Assembly: GCF_020921035.1 (NCBI RefSeq)
Contig: NC_063151.1
Span: 22,946,934-23,010,933 of the forward strand
DNA length: 64,000 nucleotides
From: Rhodamnia argentea
Lineage: Eukaryota; Streptophyta; Magnoliopsida; Myrtales; Myrtaceae
Reading direction: 5' to 3'
Under the pieces are notes generated by a model. It searched no databases and was not told the origin of the DNA. It saw only the letters and a list, made by a program, of their open reading frames with translations. Numbering within the stretch: position 1 is the first letter of the stretch; each line of letters opens with the position of its first letter. Below are positions 10,965 to 21,100 of the stretch, in pieces. A program made the translations under genes and the position numbers.

Positions 10965-11755
10965 AGCTCCTTTTCGGGAGAATTTCAAATAAAAGCCCAA
11001 CTAAAGGCATAAAGTGTCCATATTTTCTCAAATAAGAGCGTGAAGTGGGTTTTTTTTCAAATAAGGACATGAAGTGCTCGAAGTGCTCCGATTGCTCCAA
11101 ACAATGGTCTAGCTGAAGAGCATTTTCATCTTTTACTTTTTAAAATTTTTTTCATTTTCTATTTTTACTTTTTTCCATTTCTTTTTCTTTTCTTTTTCTT
11201 TTTGCCTTTTCCTTTCTTTTCATTGCCTTTTTCTTTTTTCTTCCCTCCCCTCCCCAACCGGCATCGGCCTACATCTTTAACAAGTCAGTCTACATCTTTT
11301 GACCAGATTGGTTCTCGAAAACTAATCTGAAACGTGAGTGAAGATTATTACAATACACGTGTAAGTTGTGTTAGAGAAATTTCATATCAAAAAATTGGTG
11401 TTTAGTATACGTAGTTGACGCACTTTCAAGTGAAGGTGGATCCAACTAGATATGTTGACTGCCTTGGATTTAAGCTCCCTTTTGGCGTTCGATCTCCCCG
11501 GCCTAAAGTATTGGGTTTCTAGTTGATGCCTGCTGGGGAGGGAGGGACGAAAAAAGAAAAATAAAACAAGAAAAAAGGAAAAAGAAAAGAAATGGGAAAA
11601 AGAAAAACAGAAAAAGAAAAAAAAATTCAAGAAAGTAAAGGATGAAAACGCACTTCGGCCAAGCCATTCTTTGAAAAAATTTGAACATTTCATACTCTTG
11701 TTTGAAAAAATGAAGACACTTCGTGCTCTTATTTGGAATTTTCCCTTTTTTCTTT
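10965..11755. mobile_element. Foldback (Mutator/MITE-like) element, family B, copy 2
   Basis: The left end is 'gagaatttcaaataaaagc' followed by units of 'ctcaaataagagcgtgaagtg'. The right end, in reverse, is 'gggaaaattccaaataaga' with 'gcacgaagtgt'. The arms thus form inverted repeats with subterminal tandem units. The interior 11365-11530 matches 5520-5710 of copy 1. The rest is poly-pyrimidine or poly-purine, and open frames there are compositional. Confidence 0.7.
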
Positions 11756-13846
11756 TTGCTTTTTATATGTGACTTAACTACTTAAATTTTCTATACATTT
11801 CTACTTATACTTTATGATGGGTATGAGATTGGTCGGACTCTAACTAGTTAGACTGATCTTCGATTACTTATGAAAAGAATTAGTCGAGTTGGAAGAATGT
11901 CGGGGACTTTCGTCGCCGGAAAATCCTATCACGATCGCAACGTGATCCTCTCAAGGGTAAGTTCGGATATGATAATTTCTCATAATATCATTGCTATCGC
12001 AATAGATTAAAAGAAAAAATCCATTATTAATTGCTGATCGAGAGACTGAGAAATCACTGAAGTCGCTCAACTCCTCTCACTTCGGTTATTCAATGAACGA
12101 GACGAACAGCATGAACTTGTGGAAGTTGTTCTTACGTTACAAAGACGAACTGCGTGAATTTGCGGAAGTTGGTTCCACGTTACTGTCCGAAGAAAGGAAA
12201 GAGCGTCGGCAACTCTAATTATTGCACTATTAACGCAACCGAATATTCTTTAAGAATCACAATTTTTTTTTAAATTTTCTACTATGGTGGGGGATGGAAT
12301 GAAAGTAAAACTTGATCTTGGGAAAACGTTACAACAGACAATAATGCGATCACCATGCTATACCTTGGTCTTTACGATTGAATGATGTGAGATGTAGGTG
12401 ATTATTTAAATTCAATCTGCTGGATTTAAGTGGATCATTGCTACTTTTTTCCCTTATTTTCCCATTTGTACGCTCCATTTCGGCAATCGAAACTGTTAGG
12501 AACTAACTGATTACTCTGTGGAAAGATCAAAGCAAACGTGAATGCTCCCAACATTATTGATGTCCGAGAATTTATTCTAAGAACCCACCCCGGTCAGCAT
12601 GGATGGGAACATGATCACGAGAGATTTTCGTTAGCTTGAATGGCAGGTTATGGCGCAGAGAATGTTAGTTGAATCTCACGAAAAAGATTTCTGTTCCCTA
12701 GCTACTGTGGTTCCACGATGATCGTGAACATCACCGCGGAAAGTGACTGGTTGTTTGATGCCGGAAACAACACGATATGTCCACTTCATATAAGATTATC
12801 CGACTTCGTTTACTTGGCTTTTCTCGTAAGAACGTGCCTGCTTAAAAAGTCCTCCACGTATATTCAGCGCTAATTCGAAGAGGATATGATTTGCCCTACG
12901 ATAAGACGTGTGCTTCCGGTCCGTGCGTATATTTATGTATATTTGCAGCTTTCTTAGAGCTATACGCAAGATGATAAACAGTTTGATGAGCAATCAAGCC
13001 GTAGACTAAGCGGCTAGATAAACGCGTCAGCCCCAAAATATATGTATAAATAGGAGCAAACTTCTTAGCAGTCCTTATCACAGGTGTAAAAACCCTAACG
13101 CTCGCTAATGACTTTTTCAAATCTGCAAATTGGTACAAGTCATGCATAGCAATCGCACAAACGCGTTGATAAATTACAGCTTCAATATGAACACGCGAGC
13201 ATAGAAAATGAATGCTGAACTGAAGCGGGTTTTAATCTCTGTATAACATAGGCGCTAAATTATCACAGAAATATTTTACTTGACGCATTTTCAGGACTTC
13301 TTTACGATCCGGGCATTTTCAGGGCATTTGAGGATTCAATCATTTATACAAGCAAACAAAAAAAGTCACATCTTTTACTGTTAATTGCAACTGCTTGTTT
13401 TTACTAACACGGGCGATTTTATTTATGTGATTCTTTTATCCTAGTGTGGGGCTAAAATATTTCAGTTTATTCCATTCATTTTGGAGAGGAAGATACACAA
13501 AGCGAAGCCTTGGTTGTATTTAATTATCTTCCCCCAGAGAGATATAATGCTCAAAGCATTATGCATTTGGACAACCATGAGGTCAAGATGAAACCCAAAA
13601 AGAAAATGCAAAAGAAAAGGAAAGGTGACATAAAATATCAGTTTCACATGGAAAGAAGCTGGAAGGTTTCAGAATGCTGTCAAATTTATGGACAACGACT
13701 CCGTCGGTGGTTGAGCCACTTCTCCAACCGGTGGCACCCCACCATGATTTAATCCCATCAAAGGGTCCTCTCGATGGGTACTTGAGCCATAAGATTCGTG
13801 ACTGAGATCAATCATGGTGTAACTTAGGGTAGTTTTTTATTAGTGT
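11756..13846. other. Intergenic DNA without a recognisable gene
   Basis: The only structure seen is a near-direct repeat of about 45 bp at 12098-12185 (two copies of a word like 'gacgaacNgcNtgaa..tggaagttg'). An 83-codon minus-strand open frame at 12896-13147 has no family resemblance. Confidence 0.4.
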
Positions 13847-13987
13847 TTATCGAGATGGCAGAAGAAAACCGACAGTGTGACCGAGTAGAAATGTGTCCTT
13901 GATTTCTGTCTCGTAATCTTCTTCTAGGTTTCTAGGTGATTCCAACTTTTGTAAATTAATGTAAAGAGCCTTGCTAGGCTGACCATC
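13847..13987 (-). pseudogene. Orphan terminal-exon-like fragment, unknown gene
   Basis: On the minus strand a good polypyrimidine tract and acceptor ('ttatgtgccag') leads into 46 codons beginning DGQPSKALYINLQKLE and ending LGHTVGFLLPSR before a stop. An AATAAA-like 'aataaaaa' follows. The text reads like real protein but I do not recognise the family, and no matching upstream exons are seen on the minus strand. It may be a gene fragment or chance. Confidence 0.25.
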
Positions 13988-14412
13988 CTGGCACATAACA
14001 TTAAAAAGAAAAAAAAAAGTTGTGAGATGTTTTGTAATAAGCATAACACGGTCACACACGGTCATGCAATCATTTTCCTGATGTAAATGGAGAAGAGAAT
14101 GATCCAAGCCATTGAAACAACAAAGGGGTTAACATCGATCTGTATATCGCTAAAACATTTCTTATTCCCTTCTATAAACATGCGGGACTACCTTCCTCAT
14201 TGACTCTGACCTTGACCTTTTAGTCTACGTAAGCAAAACAAACCTCGACCCACAAGAAAACAAGCAGACATTGTGGGACACTTTTTGATTTGCTTCCGAC
14301 CCAACAAACTCAAACTTCTTGAAAACAGACCCACAAAGCCCAACACCCCACATTATTTACGAGACCCAACTCCTAAATGACCCAAATAGCTTGTCCCAAA
14401 ACCAAATGACCA

Positions 14413-14829
14413 TCACCCTCCGCTGTTTGGAACATCCTTGTTAGGCGCCACCACCAACGGCGGGCGCAGGGTGGTGGCAGCATCGCAGTAGCCTTCAAGG
14501 ATGTCGCCCTCTTCGGTCGTGTAGCCTAGCGAAGCCAACAAGTTGGGCCAACAGTCATGCTCGATGGTCCTGATGGCTTGGCAACAGCTAGGGCCCAAGT
14601 AAGTCTCTCCGTTGAGGAAGAACATGATCACCTCGCCGGTGCAGGCTTGTAGCTGGAACATCGACTCCCAGCAGTTCGACGAGTCCGACCCGTTCTCCGC
14701 CACCTTCAGCCGAGCTGCGAGGCTTGCCGGCTTGTGTTTGGGGACTGCTCGGCCAGCTTCGGTCATACTGGCCAAGTATGAAGACACGATGACGAGTAGG
14801 AAGATGAAAAGCTTGGGCATTGGAGACAT
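14413..14829 (-). CDS. EC1: EC1 egg-cell-secreted protein (prolamin-like)
   Basis: A single exon of 138 aa with an N-terminal hydrophobic signal peptide (LFIFLLVIVSSYLA). The prolamin-like domain has six cysteines in the order C, C, CC, C, C (SNCWES, QACTGE, PSCCQA, HDCWPN, GYCDA). The ending block LLASLGYTTEEGDILEGYC is the EC1 hallmark. EC1 proteins are stored in egg-cell vesicles and released on sperm arrival, where they prompt sperm to expose the fusogen HAP2/GCS1. The start is placed at the ATG at 14829 because a minus-strand TATA box (14908-14916) lies between it and the more distant in-frame ATG at 14946. A second ATG three codons in is also possible. Intronless structure and small size fit the family. 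Egg-cell expression is inferred from the family. Confidence 0.93.
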   Translation of the reverse strand: MSPMPKLFIFLLVIVSSYLASMTEAGRAVPKHKPASLAARLKVAENGSDSSNCWESMFQLQACTGEVIMFFLNGETYLGPSCCQAIRTIEHDCWPNLLASLGYTTEEGDILEGYCDAATTLRPPLVVAPNKDVPNSGG

Positions 14830-14907
14830 TTTTGCCCAACTAATCTGCCAATCGAGTAGAGAGATCTGAATGTGTGTATGAATAACATTTTTTGGAGGAG
14901 TTGAGGT

Positions 14908-14916
14908 ACTTATAGG
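14908..14916 (-). promoter_or_regulatory. TATA box of EC1
   Basis: CCTATAAGT on the minus strand, about 80 bases before the chosen start codon. It excludes the longer open frame that would start at 14946. Confidence 0.6.
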
Positions 14917-14949
14917 CGTACGTTGCATGGAGATGTTACATTGCACGGG

Positions 14950-16079
14950 AAAGCAAAAGGGCTCACAGAATTATTGATATAATTATGGGGGAAAGCTGAT
15001 AAGACAAGATTGGTCATAATTGGGTTTATAAATTAAAGACATCGTAACGCGCCTGGAGCAAAAAAAAAAAAAAAATTATTTGAGAATCTTCAATCTGGAA
15101 GAAATAAATACCAGTAGGAATGGTCTAGTGATAGTATCAATACTTTAGAACGAATTGATATGCGATAAACAATCTTTGCAGCATAGGTCTGACTATATAT
15201 CAGTGTAAACTTAGTTCTCTTATGCTTTTGACAAATAGTTAAAACACATCTCTACATAATATTGCTCCCTCCATGCATTTAAATAAAACAAGTTGATTTT
15301 GAATGGAAAATAAGCTGAACTCTCTGTATTTTTCTTCGGCAATTTCAGCTCATGCATTTCTTATGTAATGGTAAATGTACATTCAACAAGCTTTCGTCGT
15401 AATTACTTAAAGAAAAACATCATTGTGTGCCAATCTCGGAGTACGTCTGGTCAAGTAACTCCATAAGAAACCCCAATAAGGAACATTTCTCATAAATTTA
15501 AGATTACATTGGAACAAACTTTCTAGACAAAATCCGTTCATAAATTGGGTTAAAGAAATAATTAATAGAAAATAATGAATATGGATAAGGTGAGATCCTC
15601 TCACAGCTTACATAATGGCTATGTTCTAGCTTTATTTTGACCCGTTACCATGATAGGATGTATAAGTGACCCCATGATTGGGCTAAGAGAATTTATTAGG
15701 GTTTGTTAAATCCAACACAATAAGTAAATTAATCGGACAAGGAGTATCTATCTCTTATTTCTTCCCGCTAATTTCTTTAATCTGGTCAATCTAGGGTTTG
15801 GGTTTCACGAGGGAAAGATTAAAAGGTGGTTTAGCATGATTTTGATCCCTAATCTTGGTTTAAGCTCACGTGTCACAAGATCCAAGCTTTTCTTGTTGTT
15901 TACGGTGGTTTTATCTCTTAGATGCTAAGCCAAATAAACCCATTGGTCCTTATGAAATTGAGTGTTTGGTTGATTTCAATATTCAGTAATTGATGTACTT
16001 GTTTTTCTTTTCCTATTTTTGCCTTTTTTTTAATAGCTAATCCTAGTTGCTTGATGAGAACATCATCATAATTGCATTT
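14950..16079. other. Intergenic DNA, no gene seen
   Basis: AT-rich sequence with an A run at 15061-15075. No open frame resembles a protein family. Confidence 0.5.
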
Positions 16080-16560
16080 CTTGTAATAATTAATGCCATG
16101 AAAAATCTCAAACCGATATACTTATGACAAATTTACCCTCAAACTATTTTTTGACCTCCAAAAATCTTAAACTGGTACACTTGTGACAAATTTATCATAA
16201 ACTAATTTTTTTTTACTATGAAAAATATTAAACTAGTACACATGTGACAAATTTATCCTTCGTTAAGTTAGGTTAAAATAACAAAAAATTTCAAACTAAT
16301 ACACCCGTGACAAACAGAAAGTAAAAACCCAAAGCCGGTACATTCATCAATTGCCACGTGTCATACAACTAAGTACTTTAATGGTTAAATTTAACGAAAT
16401 TAACGGATGATAAATTTGTCACGATATATCAAGTATAGGATAAATTTATCACAAGTGTACTAGTTTAAGATTTTTTATGGTTAAAAAAATAATTTTGGGT
16501 AAATTTGTTATAAATATATCAGTTTGTGATTTTCCGTAATATTAATATTTTTTAAAATTA
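16080..16560. mobile_element. Foldback (MITE-like) element, family A, copy 2
   Basis: Same organisation as 2410-2880: left-half units 'aaactggtacacttgtgacaaattta', central 'ccacgtgtcat', and right-half reverse units such as 'gataaatttatcacaagtgt'. It starts in 'taatgccatgaaaaatctc' and ends in 'gattttccgtaatattaat', an imperfect inverted pair. It is non-coding. Confidence 0.7.
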
Positions 16561-16569
16561 TTTTCTGGG

Positions 16570-17461
16570 CTTTTTCTATGGGGGGCACATGCGAGTGGAA
16601 ATTTGCCACGTTTCATCCAATGGGGGACATTCAATCGTGGGTCATTATTTTTCCTTTCGAAAGAATCCAGGTGGATTACCCCACCTCGCAATTCCATGAT
16701 CTAGCCTACCAAGTTCTCAACTTCTCAATTCTCATTGTCGCTTCTTTTTCATCTTTAAGTATGCCTAGGGTTCTCAAATTAGGAGTTTAACTCGAAAATT
16801 AAAACTAAAAGCCAACCTAAACATGACTCAAAGAACACAGATAACCGCCTTGAAAAATATAAGAAAATGAAAGATGGCTTGTGCATGTAAATCGTATGCA
16901 TTTTATATAAAATGTGTGTTAGAATATCTCGTGAATGTAAATCATGAATTTTCCTTACCAAATCCAACCAATGAAATAGGCTTTAATTTTGCACGAGCAA
17001 CAGGCTTCCCGACACAAAAAATAATAAGATAGGAAATCATCACCCGTCAAAGAAAACTAGGAATTCTGATCGGTAAGGTAACTTGTATTAGAAACCGTAC
17101 CTCCCTTTATGTACTTGGACAGTGTCTTCTTCCGAGCAATAAATATGATTGGTGAGTTACAAGAATGAATATTGCATGTGGTTAATATTCGTGATATGTA
17201 TACTACCGATCAGCGTCTGTTTGGAAACTGTGATTGTCCTGCATTCAATTTGACGCAATTTCGGCAGCATAGTAGTTCTCATTTGGTGCTGCCGCTCAGG
17301 CATGGCGGATGCACCGCCGCTGCCGCCCCCACTACGGTAAACTCTTCTGGGCCCCCACCGGAAGTACAACAAACATTCCGAACACAAGTGCACATGGATG
17401 TAAGGTTCAGACAAACGACACGGTCATTAACACTGTAAGAACGAAAAACTGGACATGTCTA

Positions 17462-17500
<39 letters not shown>

Positions 17501-17859
17501 TGTTTGTCTCTGTCCTTATCTCGTCCTCATTAAGTCATGCGTTGAATTTTCAATTTCCCCCCCGCCCCCGCCTTTTTTAAGTTGCTGTTAGATTCTCTCT
17601 CTCTCTCTCCCTCTCCATCTCCATCAACTTCAAGCTCGGGTCATTGGTCGAGACCACTGAGATTGCAGAGAGAAGCCCATTTGTACGTTGGTCCTTAAAC
17701 CAGCCCCCTCTCTCTCACTTAAAGACAAGAATCACTCATCTAGTATTTAAGATTCCACAAACGTACGCAAACCCTCGTTAACATTCCAAAACAACCATTT
17801 TTTATACTATTTTAATTCCTCTATATTTGGTTGCTCATCGCTTTACTTTTTCCCTGCGT

Positions 17860-17905
<46 letters not shown>

Positions 17906-18123
17906 GTACAAACCTCTGGTTTCTGGGCCAATTCTGAAATGTGGGGTTGTTGCTTCTTATAATGGGTGCCTCGGTGAGAGAGAGAGAGAGCTAAAAGTTT
18001 GGATTTTTAAGCTGTTATGAGTGATAGGGTGGAGAGGCAAAAGGTTTTATAATGCCTAAGCAAAAGTGAAACTCTTGGATTTCCAAAGCTGCGGGCTTTT
18101 TGTGAGTTGGGTGAGCCGCGCTC
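16570..18123 (+). promoter_or_regulatory. CesA upstream region and leader with CT microsatellites
   Basis: No gene is seen before the CesA start. The region holds (CT)n runs at about 17466-17499, 17593-17610 and 17862-17900 and a (GA)n run at 17975-17991. CT-rich leaders are common in plant housekeeping and wall genes. The CT and GA runs near 17862-17991 could pair into a hairpin. The transcription start is not determined; 'agtatttaag' near 17741 is a weak TATA candidate. Confidence 0.5.
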
Positions 18124-21100
18124 ATGGATACAGGAAGGCTTGTGGCTGGTTCTCACAACAGGAACGAGTTTGTTCTCATCAATGCTGATGAAGTTGGACG
18201 TGTAAGTCCCTTAAAGATTTCTTTTTTCGCCTTGTTGCTGGACTAGATACCTCAGAAGTGACTTCTCTCTTTTTATTTGTGGTGGGAGTTTTTCTGGTCT
18301 CCTAATTGTTCCTCCCCTCCATTCTGGCGCTTCTTCTGAAATTCATTCGCTCTTCTTTATTTCTTTTTTCGTACCAGCATCCGCATTTGTTTTCCTTTTG
18401 TCTTGTTCATTTGTTCCTGTATTGCTTCCTTCTACAAGGTTGGGCTCAGTAACAGCTACTGAGACACACCCTGCATTTTTCTTTATTTCCCCTGTCTGGT
18501 TATTGTGTGAATGTAGACCCACAGACTATTTCTCGCTACAGTTTCGGAGAATTTTGGCATGGTCACTTATATGTGGAGCATCTATCCACCAATCCATTGT
18601 ACTGATTTGCTGAGGCAGCTCGGCACCCTTGCTCTTTATCTTGAATTCTCAACCTTTATTATCATGCCATTTGCAGGTGACTTGCGTCAAACATATAACT
18701 GGGGAAATATGCCAGATCTGTGCGGATGAGATAGAAATAACAGGGGATAGAGAGCCATTTGTTGCTTGCAATGAGTGTGCATTCCCTGTTTGTAGACATT
18801 GCTATGAGTATGAAAGGAGTGAGGGAACTCAAGCATGCCCTCATTGCAAAACTCGATATAAGCGTATTAAAGGTTGACACCTCCCCCTATCATTTCCATG
18901 GCTAGTCTACGCTAATTCAATCCCAGTTCTACAACAACCATGGAAAGATTTTTATCCGCTTAATAAGCTCTACATTATGTTTTTGCTTGATGTTCCCTAT
19001 TTTTTGTTTAGCTATTGCAATGAACATATTTATTGCAATTGCCAAAAAATAGGGAGTCCAAGAGTTGAGGGCGACGAAGAAGAAGAAAAAACAGATGATT
19101 TGGAGCGTGAGTTTGATATAGGAGACAGTGGAAGAGGGAACCTGCACAGCACAGCAGAGGGCAAGCTGTCCACTCACCTTAACTTTGGGCCCGACTGGCA
19201 AACCCACACTCCCGGCATTACTATTACATCAGAGCTGGATGCATCTTCTGCTGTTCCTGAAATTCCGTTATTAACTTATGGTCAAGAGGTGAATGACAGT
19301 GATAAGCATGGTTTTCTTCTTCATCATGCGTTTCTTTTGATCTAAGAGTTGCTGTATGTTTCCGCAGGATGTTGGGATTTCCTCTGATAAGCATGCATTG
19401 ACTATCCCGCCGTTTATGGGTCGAGGAAGATGGATTCATCCAATTCCAAATTCTGATTCTTCTGTGCCATGTAATTTGTTGTTCTTGCAATTTATCAGCA
19501 GAAGTTCTTGTTCATTTGCAGCTTATGATGTTTTCCAGGCTGGTTTCTTCCTGCTTAACACAAGCTGGCGCTTTGTTTCAGTGCCACCAAGAGCTTTGGA
19601 TCCAAAGAAAGATTTAGCAGTCTATGGATATGGAACTGTGGCATGGAAGGAACGTATGGAAGAGTGGAAGAAGAAGCAAAATGGAAGACTTCAGTTTGTG
19701 AAGCATGAAAGAGGAAGTGATGGACACGAACCAGATGATCCTGATTTGCCCATGTACGTTCTTTTTCAATGTGTGCTTTTCCTATTCATATTTTTACATG
19801 TACAAATTTGCCTCAAGCTTTTAGGAATCCTCTACGGTATCTTTTGCAAGTGAAAAACTTGCACATGAAATCTACATTCCATGTTCCAATACGTGAATGA
19901 GTTCCAAAAGTCCAAACTAGGGTATAATAAGCTATGTACTAACGCTAACCCATCCTTACATTTCTCGCTGACACAGCAACATTGGTTGTCCAGAATTTAG
20001 CATCTCAGTTAACTTCTATAGCCAAGTTCATGTGCAAATAGATGCTCATTAATTTTGTGTTTCAAAACCTAAGAGGGAGGTGTTGATGCTGTATTCTGCA
20101 GTGGCCATTATTTCATCTCTGTGTGAAACTTACTGTTAGTGCTCCAGCAGAGAAAGCCCATGGATCATATTTTATACGTTGTACAGATTTGCCTAATCAT
20201 GTTTAACTTGCTGGACAAGATGATCAAAAAGATGGTACTCCTGTTTTGTTAAATGAACTTTCCAATGTCCACCCAAACGTCTTATCTATGAAATACTTAT
20301 TTGTCAGACAGCTCAATGCTAAGAAAAAAATTAGACAATCAAATATTTCCTGCAATTCCTTTCCCATTGTTTTGGGGACCAAGACATGACTTTTATTCAA
20401 TTGGCAGGATGGACGAGGGAAGACAGCCTCTTTCAAGGAAGTTACCAATTCCTTCCAGCAAGATCAGTCCTTACAGATTAATAATTATTCTGCGGCTTGT
20501 GATCCTTGGATTGTTCTTTCACTATCGGATTCTTCACCCCGTGAATGATGCATATGGATTGTGGCTTACATCAGTGATATGCGAAATCTGGTTTGCTATG
20601 TCATGGATACTGGATCAGTTTCCAAAATGGTACCCAATTGAACGAGAAACATACCTTGACCGCTTGTCACTGAGGTATTGCACCTTTCCTGATTCATTGT
20701 GATTATTCTCTTTTCTCAACGGGTACTAAATAGAATTTTCTTTTCAGGTATGAAAAAGAGGAAAGGCCCACCAAATTAGCCAATATAGACATATTTGTGA
20801 GTACAGTGGATCCCATGAAAGAACCTCCTCTTATAACTGCAAACACTGTTCTGTCCATACTTGCTGTAGATTACCCAGTCGACAAAGTAGCATGCTATGT
20901 CTCAGATGACGGGGCAGCGATGCTCACCTTTGAAGCCCTATCGGAGACATCAGAGTTTGCGACGAAGTGGGTTCCATTCTGTAAGAGATTCAATATTGAG
21001 CCTAGGGCCCCAGAATGGTATTTTTCTCAAAAGGTTGACTATTTGAAGGACAAAGTGAATCCGGAGTTTGTGAGAGAACGCCGTGCCATGAAGGTCTTCA

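Noticed and set aside
11382..11693. Phe-rich minus-strand open frames
   Set aside because: Translation of poly-purine/pyrimidine tracts inside a foldback element.
12896..13147. 83-codon minus-strand open frame
   Set aside because: No domain, no upstream or downstream exon signals and ordinary AT-rich surroundings; likely chance.
14830..14946. A 39-residue N-terminal extension of EC1
   Set aside because: It would start upstream of the TATA box and hide the signal peptide.
17466..17991. CRISPR-like or satellite repeat
   Set aside because: Simple CT/GA microsatellites typical of plant promoters and leaders; there are no spacers.
19471..19581. Treating 19368-19753 as one CesA exon
   Set aside because: Splicing at GT-AG restores the family text ([14 protein letters not shown]), so the extra 37 residues are intronic in the main form.
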